Assembly: GCA_964621165.1 (NCBI GenBank) | Contig: CAZULC010000009.1 | Span: 1-64,000 of the forward strand | Length of the DNA stretch: 64,000 bases | From: UMGS1696 sp964621165 | GTDB taxonomy: Bacteria; Bacillota; Clostridia; Oscillospirales; CAG-272 | Direction: 5' to 3' | Shown here: one piece after another, positions 24,597-34,298 of the stretch | Layout: the number at the start of each line of letters is the position of its first letter | Numbering within the stretch: the stretch's first letter is position 1 | Program-made: the position numbers and the translations under genes | The notes under the pieces: generated by a model | The model's input: the letters and a program-made list of their open reading frames with translations, nothing else | Databases searched by the model: none | Told to the model about the DNA's origin: nothing

Positions 24597-25924
24597 TGAA
24601 GTCCATATCGGACATTGTGGCGGCAAGTGCGTTCGTCTGTCCCTCCTGCGGCAAAATCCACTCTCCCGGCATTGGCTTATGCATAATCGACGAAGGTGCG
24701 TCGGCTGAACTGAGTCCGGTGCTGGAAAGGCTTGGAGTCAAGCGTCCGTTGGTCATATGCGATAAAAATACCTGCAATGCCGCAAAGTCATCCCACGTTT
24801 TTCAGGTGGGCGAGGTCTGCTGTCTCGAAGGAGACACAATCGCACCGGACGAAAGAGCAGCCGGAGAAATTCTCATGAAAAAGCCGGCTTCTCTCGGAAA
24901 ATGCGACGGGGTAATCGGCGTTGGCGGAGGTGTGATAAACGACCTGTCAAAGTTAGTCTCCGCCGTAAAAAACGTTCCCTACGTATATTTCGCCACAGCC
25001 CCGTCAATGGACGGATACGCCTCTGCCACCTCGTCAGTTGACCGGGGAGGACTTAAAGTTTCCCTTCCTACAAAATGCGCCGACGCGGTAGTGGCCGACC
25101 TTGACATCATTGCCGCCGCTCCGAAAAAGCTGATTCTGTCGGGAATCGGGGACATGCTGGCAAAGTACATAAGCCTTGCGGAATGGAAAATCGCCCACAT
25201 CATACTTGACGAGTATTATTGTCCTTATGTAGTAGACTTGGTGTCCCAGTCCCTTGAAAAAGTGGTGCAGTGCGCTCCTCTGGCAGTGGAAGGGGACAAG
25301 TCCGCCGTCGGAGCGGTGTGCGAAGGCCTGATTCTCGCGGGAATGGCCATGAATTTCGCAGGTATGTCCCGTCCGGCGTCAGGAATGGAGCATTATATTT
25401 CCCACATTCTCGACATGCGCGCACTCGAGTTCGGCACAAGGTCAAGCCTTCACGGAATACAATGCGGTATTGCCACGCTTTATATGCTCCGGCTCTACGA
25501 AAAAACCACGTCGGTTCTTGCAAACGGAATTGACATGAGTAAGGCTTTGGCTCACGCAAAGGAGTTCGACTACGGGAAATATTCGGCTGAAATGAAGGAA
25601 AAACTCGGTCATGGCGGCGAAGTCATGGCGGAACTCGAAGCAAAGGAAGGAAAATACGACCCGGAAAAGCACTCCCGCAGGCTCAGGACCATAGTCACCC
25701 GACGGGAAGAAATCCTCGACGTAATCCGCACCCTGCCGAAGTCATCCGATCTCTGCCGTTTCATGAAGTCAATCGGACACTCGACGGACTTTAGCGAGAT
25801 TGGAATTTCAGCGGATGAAGTCTCGACTGCTGTAAAGTTCAGCCGGGACATACGGGACAAGTACGTCTTGGGCAGACTCCTGTGGGACGTGGGCGAGGAT
25901 GGACTTATTGAAAATTTGATATAA
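24596..25924 (+). CDS. sn-glycerol-1-phosphate dehydrogenase (AraM/EgsA type)
   Basis: A 442-residue member of the iron-alcohol-dehydrogenase/DHQ-synthase superfamily that reduces dihydroxyacetone phosphate to sn-glycerol-1-phosphate. The NAD(P) loop GVGGGVINDLSK, ATAPSMDGYAS, the metal-site regions SGIGDMLAKY, SGMEHYISH and SLHGIQCG are all present. An N-terminal extension carries CPSCGKIH, an extra zinc-like Cys pair. In archaea this product makes the membrane backbone; in Bacillus AraM feeds heptaprenylglyceryl phosphate. It is coupled to transketolase, so its triose substrate comes from nearby metabolism. No PcrB-like partner is in the window. Confidence 0.88.
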   Translation: MKSISDIVAASAFVCPSCGKIHSPGIGLCIIDEGASAELSPVLERLGVKRPLVICDKNTCNAAKSSHVFQVGEVCCLEGDTIAPDERAAGEILMKKPASLGKCDGVIGVGGGVINDLSKLVSAVKNVPYVYFATAPSMDGYASATSSVDRGGLKVSLPTKCADAVVADLDIIAAAPKKLILSGIGDMLAKYISLAEWKIAHIILDEYYCPYVVDLVSQSLEKVVQCAPLAVEGDKSAVGAVCEGLILAGMAMNFAGMSRPASGMEHYISHILDMRALEFGTRSSLHGIQCGIATLYMLRLYEKTTSVLANGIDMSKALAHAKEFDYGKYSAEMKEKLGHGGEVMAELEAKEGKYDPEKHSRRLRTIVTRREEILDVIRTLPKSSDLCRFMKSIGHSTDFSEIGISADEVSTAVKFSRDIRDKYVLGRLLWDVGEDGLIENLI

Positions 25925-25959
25925 TAAATTTGAGAAGGGGACTGAGTTTCCCCTTTTCG

Positions 25960-26499
25960 TTTTACGGAAGACATTCATGACCACAGGAACTACATTTCAT
26001 TTCACAGAAACCACGGCTACATCACAGAACTGCGCAAGCATATTGGTCACACCTCTCATGTGTACGTCCGGCGGGGTTATTATTGAAAACGGCAGAGGTG
26101 AAATCCTGCTTCAAAGACGGCGTGACAACAACCGCTGGTGCATAATTGGCGGCGCAATGGAAATCGGGGAGAGTATTATTGAAACAGCCGTCCATGAAGC
26201 GCGCGAGGAATCCGGGCTGATTGTTACCGATTTGGAATTATTTGGTATATATACAGGTATGGACAGATTCATAACGTACCCAAATGGAGATATTTGCTAT
26301 GTCACTTCAATCGCTTTCAAAACAAAATCATACACCGGGAAGATTGTCAATCAGGCGACGGAAGCGGTGGAGCACCGTTTTTTTCAGCTGCGGCAGTATT
26401 CCCGACGAGATAAACTCCTTTGACAGAGCCTATATTAACGATTGGGTTAAAAAAAGCGGGCAAATCACAACAGGATTAAAAAAACAGCGCAAGTTTTGA
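25960..26499 (+). pseudogene. Nudix hydrolase, frameshifted at both ends
   Basis: The open middle contains the Nudix box, GGAMEIGESIIETAVHEAREESG, in which the usual Arg of the REUxEE part is His. N-terminal residues that fit the family (GYITELRKHIGHT) lie in another frame before about 26050, with no ATG, and the C-terminus (IPDEINSFDRAYINDWVKK) lies in a third frame after about 26390. At least two frameshifts and the changed Nudix residue make a working enzyme unlikely. The substrate of the original enzyme cannot be told. Confidence 0.7.
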
Positions 26500-26540
26500 T
26501 GAAATTACCTCATCTTTAACCTGCGCTGATTTGTTTTACG
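26485..26540. terminator. Bidirectional terminator between convergent genes
   Basis: CAGCGCA (26485-26491) pairs with TGCGCTG (26522-26528), with AGTT/AACC extending inside. A T-rich tail lies on both sides, serving the Nudix remnant and the minus-strand dehydrogenase. Confidence 0.75.
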
Positions 26541-27543
26541 CCATTGTCTCGAGCATTTTCAGGCTCACGGAATACCGCACTTCCCTGCCCTCGTCAAACG
26601 CCGCCGCTTCATCGAGCATGTACTCACCCATCCGGTGAACCTCATACCCAAGGGAGCCAGCAATGTGCGGGGTCAGGAACACGTTTTCCATCCGGTAGAG
26701 GGGAGAGCTTTCCTCCGGCGGCTCCGGGAAGGTCACGTCAAGCATCGCGCACCTTGTGGGGCATTCGCGAAGGGCGGCAATCATGTCTTCTTCCACTACC
26801 TGCGCACCCCTGCCCGTATTGATAAACGCCGCGCATGGCTTCATCAAGTCAAAGCAGGACTTGTTTATCATTCCGACAGTCTGGGGATTGTTGGCCAGGT
26901 GGTTTGAGATGACGTCGCACTCGGCAAAAATTGTCTCGAGGTCAACTTTTCTCACGCCCAGCTCAGCCGCTTTTTCGTCGGGCAGGAACGGGTCGAACAC
27001 TAAAACTTCCACCTTGTCGAGGGTTTTCAGCCGCTGGATTACCATTTTTCCGATAACTCCCGCGCCGATGACGCCCACCTTTATCTCGTAAACTCCCGGA
27101 TAGGCAGCGTTAAGCCCCCGTCCAGACCAAGCCGAGCCTTCCTCGAGCCTGTGATAGCGGTTATAGTACCCTTTGGAAGCCAAAATTATCTCGGCAAAGG
27201 CGAACTCAGCCACCGGGACTCCGTTTGCCGCCCACGCGCTGAACACCGCTATTCCTTCCTCTAAAAATTCACGGGCAAAATGCTGGACCGAGCCAGCTCC
27301 GTAGAACACAGCCTTAAGCGACGGCAGGTACTCGCGGATCTCTTTCCTTGTAAAGTGCGGCATTCCCCACGTGGAGAAAAGGTACTCCGCCTCAGAGAGA
27401 ACCTGACGGAACTCGTCTATCTGATTTTTCGCGACAACTCCGTCGTATTCGAAATCAAACCGCTCATGTAACTTTTTTACAACGTCAGCCGAATAAACAT
27501 ACTCAACTCGTCCGAATGAGCCGAAAAACACCGCTTTTTTCAT
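26536..27543 (-). CDS. D-isomer-specific 2-hydroxyacid dehydrogenase family protein
   Basis: A 335-residue NAD-dependent oxidoreductase. The nucleotide-binding loop is GVIGAGVIGKMV. The catalytic triad is in INTGRGAQVVEE (Arg), DVTFPEPP (Glu) and LTPHIAG (His). The substrate domain (GSFGRVEYVYSADVVKKL) is unlike lactate or phosphoglycerate dehydrogenases, so the substrate is open; a sugar acid or glyoxylate-type substrate is possible. It lies 34 bp after hemW on the same strand but that may be incidental. Confidence 0.82.
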   Translation of the reverse strand: MKKAVFFGSFGRVEYVYSADVVKKLHERFDFEYDGVVAKNQIDEFRQVLSEAEYLFSTWGMPHFTRKEIREYLPSLKAVFYGAGSVQHFAREFLEEGIAVFSAWAANGVPVAEFAFAEIILASKGYYNRYHRLEEGSAWSGRGLNAAYPGVYEIKVGVIGAGVIGKMVIQRLKTLDKVEVLVFDPFLPDEKAAELGVRKVDLETIFAECDVISNHLANNPQTVGMINKSCFDLMKPCAAFINTGRGAQVVEEDMIAALRECPTRCAMLDVTFPEPPEESSPLYRMENVFLTPHIAGSLGYEVHRMGEYMLDEAAAFDEGREVRYSVSLKMLETMA

Positions 27544-27576
27544 GAATTTATACTTCCTTATGTTATATTTTGTAAT

Positions 27577-28788
27577 TTACGTAAAGGCGTACCGTCCGAA
27601 ATCCTCGAATTCTAATATGTCCGAAAGGATGTAGTTGGAGATGAACATTCCCGCGGGAGTGAGGGAATACACGCCTTTTCGGCAGGTCATGTACCCGCTG
27701 TCGATGAACCTCTTGCACTTTTCCCCGTAGGCCGACTCAAAGGACGTGCCGAACCGCCGCAGGAATTCCCGTGAGTCAATGCCTGCCACAAGACGTAACC
27801 GCAGCATGACGTATTCGCCCATTCTCTCCCGCTCCTCAACCTGTTCGCACTCGTCGGTAATCCGAACCCGAGCCGACAAGTCCGTTACTCCCTGCATGTA
27901 CCGGCGTATGTCCGACGTGAAGGAGAACCGACTGCCGTTGAAGTATGAGTGAGCTGACACGCCAAAGCCCAAGTATTCGTCGCAGTTCCAGTATTTCAGG
28001 TTGTGGACGCACATGTGACCCGGGCGGGCGAAGTTGGAAATTTCATATTGCAGGTACCCCAGCGAGTGCAGCTGACGGATTGAATCGAGGTACATGTCAG
28101 CCTCAGCGTCCTCTCCGGGCAGGGTGGGCTTGATGTTCGCGTAATTTTTGTAAAACGGTGTTCCCGGCTCGATTTTGAGGTCGTACAGTGAAATGTGGTC
28201 CGGACCGAGGGAAGCGACGTAGTTTATTGTTTGCGCGAGTGACTCCTTCGTCTGGTAGGGAATTCCGAACATCAGATCCACGTTGATATTCTCAAACCGC
28301 GCGTCCCTTGCCATCCTGTATGAGCGGTAGAAATCCTTTCTCGAGTGAATACGGGACAGGGCCTTAAGCTCGTTTTCGTTTGCACTTTGCAGACCCATGC
28401 TCAACCGGTTCACCCCCATGCGCCGCAGCTTTACAAGGGTGGAATACGACACGGTTGCGGGATTTGCTTCAATGGTGAACTCCGCGTGCTTCGTCAGTTT
28501 GAAGTTTTTCTTCACTGCCCTGATGACCCGGTACAGTTCGCCTGGGGGAAGTGCGGTTGGGGTTCCGCCACCTATAAAAACCGAATCGGGGGAGTACATT
28601 GCGGCAGAATCTGAGTAGCTTTCCATGTGTGCGCAGAGTGCATCGACGTATTTCGTGAAAATCTCCCCGTCACCGTAGGACTCGGCGGTGTTCGAGTTGA
28701 AGTCGCAGTAGGCGCATTTTGAACGGCAGAAGGGGATGTGGATATATATGCCCAGACGTTTTTTATCGGTGTAGTATTGATATTGCAT
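27577..28788 (-). CDS. hemW: Radical SAM haem chaperone HemW (HemN-like)
   Basis: A 403-residue radical SAM protein. IHIPFCRSKCAYCDFNS gives the CxxxCxxC cluster motif, followed by FIGGGTPTALP and TIEANPATV, and the C-terminal HemN domain (LRLVAGIDSREFLRRFG). HemW proteins are haem chaperones rather than true coproporphyrinogen oxidases. The genomic position directly after lepA is usual in Bacillota and supports HemW. Confidence 0.9.
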   Translation of the reverse strand: MQYQYYTDKKRLGIYIHIPFCRSKCAYCDFNSNTAESYGDGEIFTKYVDALCAHMESYSDSAAMYSPDSVFIGGGTPTALPPGELYRVIRAVKKNFKLTKHAEFTIEANPATVSYSTLVKLRRMGVNRLSMGLQSANENELKALSRIHSRKDFYRSYRMARDARFENINVDLMFGIPYQTKESLAQTINYVASLGPDHISLYDLKIEPGTPFYKNYANIKPTLPGEDAEADMYLDSIRQLHSLGYLQYEISNFARPGHMCVHNLKYWNCDEYLGFGVSAHSYFNGSRFSFTSDIRRYMQGVTDLSARVRITDECEQVEERERMGEYVMLRLRLVAGIDSREFLRRFGTSFESAYGEKCKRFIDSGYMTCRKGVYSLTPAGMFISNYILSDILEFEDFGRYAFT

Positions 28789-28837
28789 AAAATTTTGTTA
28801 TATTTATAGTAAATTCTAATTAATTATTCTTTTTTTC

Positions 28838-28910
28838 CAGAGCGTCCTCAATGTCCTATTTATATGAGGAGGTAAGCTATGAACAATTTTCTTCTTTCAG
28901 AGCGTCCTCA
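28838..28910. repeat. 13-bp direct repeat at the lepA stop
   Basis: CAGAGCGTCCTCA occurs at 28838-28850 and 28898-28910; the second copy includes the lepA stop codon. The 47-bp insert between holds a GAGGAGG and ATG on the plus strand, but the frame after it is only the antisense of lepA. It looks like a small duplication or insertion scar. Confidence 0.5.
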
Positions 28911-30728
28911 CTGGTCGTCGTCAAGCTTGAGCACTGCCATGAACGCCTCGGGGGACACCTGAACCGTGCCGAGCTGACGCATTTTCTTCTTGCCTTCCTT
29001 CTGTTTTTCAAGGAGCTTCTTCTTTCGGGTGATGCCGCCGCCGTAGCACTTGGCTAAAACGTCCTTCCGCAGAGCCTTCACCGTTTCCCGGGCTATAATC
29101 TTCGAGCCAATTGCAGCCTGAATCGGGACCTCAAAGAGCTGGCGCGGGATGTTGTCCTTGAGCTTTTCCGCGATTTTTCTCGCCCGTCCGTAAGCCTTGT
29201 CCGCGTGAACTATAAACGTCAGGGCGTCAACCATGTCACCGTTGATGAGGAAGTCCAGCTTCACAAGGTTCGAGGTCACGTAGCCCTCAAGCTCGTAGTC
29301 AAGGGATGCGTACCCACGGCTGCGGGATTTCAGCGCGTCGAAGAAGTCGTAGATTATCTCGTTCAGTGGCAGCTTGTAGTGAAGCTCCACCCTCTCCGTG
29401 TCGATGTACTTCATGTCGATGAACTCGCCCCGCCTGTCCTGGCACAAATCCATGATTCCACCAACGTAATCCGTCGGGGTGATGATGGATGCCGCCACAA
29501 TCGGCTCAGCCGCGGTTTCGATTTCATCAGGGGAGGGGTAGTTTGTCGGGTTGTCGATTCGCATGACCTCGCCGTTTTTCTTCGTGATTTCGTAAATAAC
29601 GCTGGGAGCGGTGGTGATGAGGTCCAGATTGAACTCCCGCTCAAGCCGCTCCTCTATGATTTCCATGTGGAGTAGTCCCAAAAAGCCGCAGCGGAATCCG
29701 AAGCCAAGCGCGATTGACGTCTCCGGCTCAAAGGTGAATGCCGCGTCGTTGAGCTGCAATTTTTCCAGCGCGTCCTTTGTCTCGTTGTACTTCGCGCCGT
29801 CTGCCGGGTAGATTCCGGCGTACACCATTGACTGGACCTTCTTGAATCCGGGAAGGGGTTCGTCCGCGGGATTGTCGGCAAGCGTCACCGTGTCGCCCAC
29901 CCGGGTTTCTCCCACGCTTTTGATTGAAGCCGTAAGATAGCCGACTTCCCCCGCAGACAGCTCGCCCGTGGGTCTGAGTCCGAAGGGGTTCATCACGCCA
30001 ACCTCAACCACGTCAAACTCAGAGCCGCTGTGCATGAGCCTGATTCTGTCCCCAACCTTGAGCCGCCCTTCCATGAGCCGAATGTAGACCACTACCCCGA
30101 GGTAGCTGTTGTAAACCGAGTCGAAGATCAAAGCCTTAAGAGGCGCGTCCTCGTCTCCCGTGGGGGCTGGGATGTCTCGGATTATAGCGTCCATTACGTC
30201 GGAAATGTTCAGTCCTGTTTTGGCCGAAACCACAGGGCAGTCCTCCGCCGGGATTCCGATTACGTCCTCGATTTCCGCCTTGCATTTGTCGGGCATAGCC
30301 GAGGGGAGGTCGATTTTGTTGATTACCGGCACAATCTCAAGGTTCGCGTCCACTGCAAGGTAGGCGTTGGCTAAGGTCTGGGCTTCGATTCCCTGAGTCG
30401 CGTCCACTACAAGAAGCGCACCCTCGCAGGCGTTGAGCGAACGGGAGACCTCGTAGTTGAAGTCCACGTGTCCGGGAGTGTCGATCATGTTCAGGGCGTA
30501 CTGCTCGCCGTTTTTGTCAGTGTAGTCGATTCTCACCGCTCTCGCCTTGATTGTGATTCCCCGCTCCCGCTCGAGATCCATGTTATCGAGAATCTGGTCT
30601 TCCATGTCCCGCTCGTCAACGGTGTTGGAGAACTCGAGAATACGATCGGCAAGGGTGGATTTGCCGTGATCTATATGTGCGATTATGGAAAAATTCCGAA
30701 TATGCTGTTTGTCAATGCTGTTTCCCAT
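28908..30728 (-). CDS. lepA: Elongation factor 4 (LepA), translational GTPase
   Basis: A 606-residue ribosomal GTPase. IAHIDHGKSTLADR (G1), RGITIKA (G2), DTPGHVDF (G3) and NKIDLPSA (G4) are all present, and the LepA-specific C-terminal domain ends PEAFMAVLKLDDDQ. The start at 30728 (MGNSIDKQHIRNFSI) matches the family; the frame continues 17 codons upstream without support. hemW lies 120 bp downstream. Confidence 0.96.
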   Translation of the reverse strand: MGNSIDKQHIRNFSIIAHIDHGKSTLADRILEFSNTVDERDMEDQILDNMDLERERGITIKARAVRIDYTDKNGEQYALNMIDTPGHVDFNYEVSRSLNACEGALLVVDATQGIEAQTLANAYLAVDANLEIVPVINKIDLPSAMPDKCKAEIEDVIGIPAEDCPVVSAKTGLNISDVMDAIIRDIPAPTGDEDAPLKALIFDSVYNSYLGVVVYIRLMEGRLKVGDRIRLMHSGSEFDVVEVGVMNPFGLRPTGELSAGEVGYLTASIKSVGETRVGDTVTLADNPADEPLPGFKKVQSMVYAGIYPADGAKYNETKDALEKLQLNDAAFTFEPETSIALGFGFRCGFLGLLHMEIIEERLEREFNLDLITTAPSVIYEITKKNGEVMRIDNPTNYPSPDEIETAAEPIVAASIITPTDYVGGIMDLCQDRRGEFIDMKYIDTERVELHYKLPLNEIIYDFFDALKSRSRGYASLDYELEGYVTSNLVKLDFLINGDMVDALTFIVHADKAYGRARKIAEKLKDNIPRQLFEVPIQAAIGSKIIARETVKALRKDVLAKCYGGGITRKKKLLEKQKEGKKKMRQLGTVQVSPEAFMAVLKLDDDQ

Positions 30729-30974
30729 GAATAAATCCGCTCCAATGAAACAATATTTTTCTATATTATAGTATATCACAAAACCTGCGTAAATTCAATA
30801 AATGCGGGAAAAATACATTATAAGATTCAAAATAAGGTTCAAATTTAAGCTTCACAAAATATAAATTTCAACTTCACGATGAATAAATCAGGGCATACTT
30901 TGAGATTCACGAAGTGAAGCTCGGGGACATATCCGGCTGAAAGTACTATTTACTATTCAATATGATATGTCCGC

Positions 30975-31003
30975 TTGACACAAGCCTCTTTTGGGTGTAT
31001 AAT
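30975..31003 (+). promoter_or_regulatory. Promoter of the phosphoglycerate-mutase-like gene
   Basis: TTGACA (30975-30980) and TATAAT (30998-31003), 17 bp apart, 47 bp before the ATG. Confidence 0.8.
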
Positions 31004-31049
31004 ATACTGTGCAGGAATAAAATTCGCGAAGGTAGGAATGGGGGATAAC

Positions 31050-31775
31050 ATGACAACTTTCAAACACTTACGCCAGCTTCCCACGTCCCATATTGTCCTC
31101 GCGCATCCGTCAATTGCCGCACATTTTCTTCTCGAGGGCAGGGTTCTCGTCTGTCTCATCCGTCACGGCCAGACCGACTGGAACCTCATCAAGCGGCTAC
31201 AGGGCAGAGAAAACGTACCTCTCAACGACAACGGACGAGCGCAGGCAAAAAGTCTCTCGGCAATGCTCTCCTCTGCCCGGTCAATGGGCGTGGGATTTTC
31301 TTCCGTATGCACCTCCCCCCTCTCAAGGGCCGTTGACACCGCAGGCTATATCGCAAAATCAACGGGAACTACCCCGCCGATAGTGGTCGAAAACCTCATC
31401 GAACGGGACTACGGCTCACTTTCGGGACTGACAATGGACGAGCGGCGCAAAAAATTTCCAGGAGGCGAAAAGCAGGCGAATAACGTTGAAACCGTACCTC
31501 AGGCTGCCGCACGCATGCTCACCGCAATCGACGACATGCTTGAAGTCTCATCCCGCCGCACTGTCGTAGGAGTCACCCACGGCGGACTCATCAACGCGGC
31601 GTTCTCCCGGCTGACCTGCGGAGAAATCGGAACGGGCAAAACCCTAACCGTCAACTGCAGTGTGAGCTTTATCGCGGCTGGAATAGGCGAACCAATACCG
31701 CTGGCGTACAACATGCAGAACGAGGAAGTCACGGCGTATATGTCCAAGCTCCTGAACTGCGGCGCGGAAATCTGA
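31050..31775 (+). CDS. Histidine phosphatase (phosphoglycerate mutase) family protein
   Basis: A 241-residue protein with the family signature LIRHGQTDWN (catalytic His near residue 40), CTSPLSRAVDTAGYIA, the acid/base Glu in IERDYGSLSG and the second His in VVGVTHGGLINA. The ATG at 31050 has GGGGGAT before it. It is unusual in having about 35 residues before the RHG motif. Substrate unknown; such proteins are mostly broad phosphatases rather than glycolytic mutases. It has its own promoter. Confidence 0.82.
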   Translation: MTTFKHLRQLPTSHIVLAHPSIAAHFLLEGRVLVCLIRHGQTDWNLIKRLQGRENVPLNDNGRAQAKSLSAMLSSARSMGVGFSSVCTSPLSRAVDTAGYIAKSTGTTPPIVVENLIERDYGSLSGLTMDERRKKFPGGEKQANNVETVPQAAARMLTAIDDMLEVSSRRTVVGVTHGGLINAAFSRLTCGEIGTGKTLTVNCSVSFIAAGIGEPIPLAYNMQNEEVTAYMSKLLNCGAEI

Positions 31776-31875
31776 ATCGGAACATCTCTGCGGCTTACTA
31801 CTTGCTTCCGAATCGGATTCACGCGCGTTTATTACTCTGCTGGAGTTGCCCTGCGCTAACTATTTGCAAATTATT

Positions 31876-31886
31876 CTCAAATTGAG
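31876..31886. promoter_or_regulatory. Small inverted repeat before copA
   Basis: CTCAA (31876-31880) and TTGAG (31882-31886) form a short palindrome in an AT-rich stretch 52 bp before the copA ATG. It could be part of an operator; it does not match the CsoR or CopY consensus that I know. Confidence 0.2.
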
Positions 31887-31937
31887 TGAGAAAACGTTTA
31901 CAAAATTCACATGAAAGGAAGGATTCACAGAAAAAAT

Positions 31938-34214
31938 ATGCAGACCAAGAAATTTACCGTTACCGGAATGACCTGTGCGGCTTGTCAAGTGACGGTGGAG
32001 AGGGCTTTGTCCTCTGTGAAAGGAGTGGAGTCCGCCGCAGTCAGCCTTATGACAAACTCGGCAAACGTGGAATTCGACGACAGCGTCACGGAAGAGCAGC
32101 TGAAAAAAGCGGTGTCCAACGCGGGCTATACCCTGTCCGACCTGAAAACCCGAACCCAGCTCGAGAAGGAGGAATCCGACCGGTACAAAAGCATGCTTCA
32201 TCGGCTGATTCCCTCGGCTGTGCTGACCGTCGTCATGATGTACGTCACAATGGGTCACATGGTGGGCTTGCCACTGCCGGACTTCATTTCACCCCACGGA
32301 AACGGAGCCGCACCAATAATCTACGCCTGCGTACAGCTTGCTCTGGCGATTCCGGTAATCATAATCAACCGCGCGTTCTTCATCGACGGCTTCAAAGCAC
32401 CCCTCCACGGCTCGTCAAACATGAACACCCTCGTTGGAACGGGAGCCGCCGCGTCAATGATTTACGGCATATATATATTAATTAGGATGATAATCGACCT
32501 CAACCGGGGCGAGATGATACATCAATACTCGGAACAGCTGTATTTTGAGTCGGTGAACACAATTCTGACCCTAATTCTGCTGGGGCGCACACTTGAATCC
32601 CGGGCAAGACGGCACACATCCGACGCGGTCCGCAAGCTGATGGAGCTGACTCCGAAGGAAGCCGAGGTAATCCGTGGCGGCAGGACAATTGTCGTGAAGT
32701 CCGAAGAACTGCGGCTCGGCGACAGGGTTATAATCCGCTCAGGCGCATTCATCCCGTGTGACGGAAAAATAGTCTCCGGCGGCGGTGCGGCTGACGAAAG
32801 CGTTATCACCGGCGAGAGCGTTCCCGTTGAGAAATCCGAAGGCGACAGCCTCATCTGCGGCACGATTTTAGTCTCAGGCTACGCCGAAATCGAAGCTTCA
32901 CAGGTGGGCGAAGACACAACCGTCGCGAAAATCGTACAGCTGGTTGAAAACGCGGCGTCGGGCAAGGCTCCCATACAGAAGCTGGCGGACAAAATCAGCG
33001 CGGTATTCGTGCCGGTGGTCTGCTCAATCGCCCTCGTGACCTTTGTCATCTGGCTCATCTGCACGGGAGACCTGCACCGGGCTATAGGATTCGGCATTTC
33101 GGTCGTCGTAATAAGCTGTCCCTGCGCATTGGGTCTGGCAACTCCTACAGCTGTAATGTGCGGCGTTGGACGTGGCGCGACATTTGGAATCCTCATCAAG
33201 TCCGCCGACGCAATCGACACCCTGCACCACACCTCCGTTGTAGTAATGGACAAAACGGGAACCATAACCGAGGGAAAAATGAAGGTCTCCGACGTAATCA
33301 CTTTCGGTACCAGCGAAAACGAGCTTCTCTCATGCGCCGCTTCCCTTGAGCAGATGAGCGAGCATCCAATCGGCGTGGGAATCGTGGAGTACGCAGGCTC
33401 AAAGGTCAACGACATTCCCAAAGCGGGGGAATTCTCCCAAACCTTCGGCGGTGGAGTCAGCGGAGTCATCGACGGGGAAAAATGGCTTGGTGGAAACCTG
33501 AAATTCATAAGCGAGTCCGGCGTTATTCCGGGGGATGAAGTTGTCACGGAGCTTGAAAAACTGGCGGAAGGCGGCAAAACTCCCATCATTTTCGCGAAAA
33601 ACGGCAAGGTTGCGGGAATCATTGCCCTGCGCGACACGGTTAAGGAGTCCAGCGTCAAGGCTGTCGCTAACTTCCACAATCTGGGTTACGAGACCGTCAT
33701 GCTCACCGGAGACTGCGAAGCCGCGGCTAACGCTATCGCCCGTGAATGCGAAATCGACCGTGTTATCTCCGGCGCAAAGCCCGACGACAAGGCGAAATGC
33801 GTGGAGTCCATCATGTCCGGCGAGTATTACGGAGACAACAAGCGGCGGTACGTCATCATGATAGGCGATGGGGTCAACGACGCTCCTTCCCTTGCGATGG
33901 CTGACTGCGGAATGGCGGTTGCGCGCGGCACGGACATAGCAATCGAGTCGGCTGGGGTAGTTCTCGTCAAATCCGACCTGACCGACGCGGCAAAGGCTGT
34001 AGCTCTGGCAAACGCAATCATGAAGAACATCCGCGAAAACCTCATATGGGCCTTCGGTTACAACGTCCTCTGCATACCGGTAGCCGCGGGGGTACTGTAT
34101 CCCCTGTTCCGCATTGCACTGACCCCAATGATTGCCTCGGCCGCAATGTCCCTGTCCAGCATCTGCGTGGTGTCAAACGCCCTCCGTCTCAAGCGGTGGA
34201 AATACGTGAATTAG
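31938..34214 (+). CDS. copA: Copper-exporting P1B-type ATPase
   Basis: A 758-residue membrane ATPase. One N-terminal heavy-metal domain carries GMTCAACQ (Cys13, Cys16). The transmembrane CPC motif (ISCPCALGLATP) marks a Cu(I) pump. DKTGTITEGK holds the phosphorylated Asp, SEHPIG is the nucleotide-binding His-Pro, and GDGVNDAP the hinge. The start at 31938 fits the family; an ATG 27 bp earlier has no ribosome site. The copZ-like chaperone and a methyltransferase gene follow in the same direction. Zn/Cd pumps share the fold, but the HMA and CPC motifs with a chaperone next door favour copper. Confidence 0.92.
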   Translation: MQTKKFTVTGMTCAACQVTVERALSSVKGVESAAVSLMTNSANVEFDDSVTEEQLKKAVSNAGYTLSDLKTRTQLEKEESDRYKSMLHRLIPSAVLTVVMMYVTMGHMVGLPLPDFISPHGNGAAPIIYACVQLALAIPVIIINRAFFIDGFKAPLHGSSNMNTLVGTGAAASMIYGIYILIRMIIDLNRGEMIHQYSEQLYFESVNTILTLILLGRTLESRARRHTSDAVRKLMELTPKEAEVIRGGRTIVVKSEELRLGDRVIIRSGAFIPCDGKIVSGGGAADESVITGESVPVEKSEGDSLICGTILVSGYAEIEASQVGEDTTVAKIVQLVENAASGKAPIQKLADKISAVFVPVVCSIALVTFVIWLICTGDLHRAIGFGISVVVISCPCALGLATPTAVMCGVGRGATFGILIKSADAIDTLHHTSVVVMDKTGTITEGKMKVSDVITFGTSENELLSCAASLEQMSEHPIGVGIVEYAGSKVNDIPKAGEFSQTFGGGVSGVIDGEKWLGGNLKFISESGVIPGDEVVTELEKLAEGGKTPIIFAKNGKVAGIIALRDTVKESSVKAVANFHNLGYETVMLTGDCEAAANAIARECEIDRVISGAKPDDKAKCVESIMSGEYYGDNKRRYVIMIGDGVNDAPSLAMADCGMAVARGTDIAIESAGVVLVKSDLTDAAKAVALANAIMKNIRENLIWAFGYNVLCIPVAAGVLYPLFRIALTPMIASAAMSLSSICVVSNALRLKRWKYVN

Positions 34215-34298
34215 TCAAAACATGTCAACCATTGGCTCTGAATAATTAAAAATCAAGGTTTCAAACATAAAATTTCATAAAAAGAAAGGGTAAATATC

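Noticed and set aside
28851..29057. Small plus-strand gene with a GAGGAGG site
   Set aside because: The frame after the first 15 or so codons is the exact antisense of the lepA 3' end.
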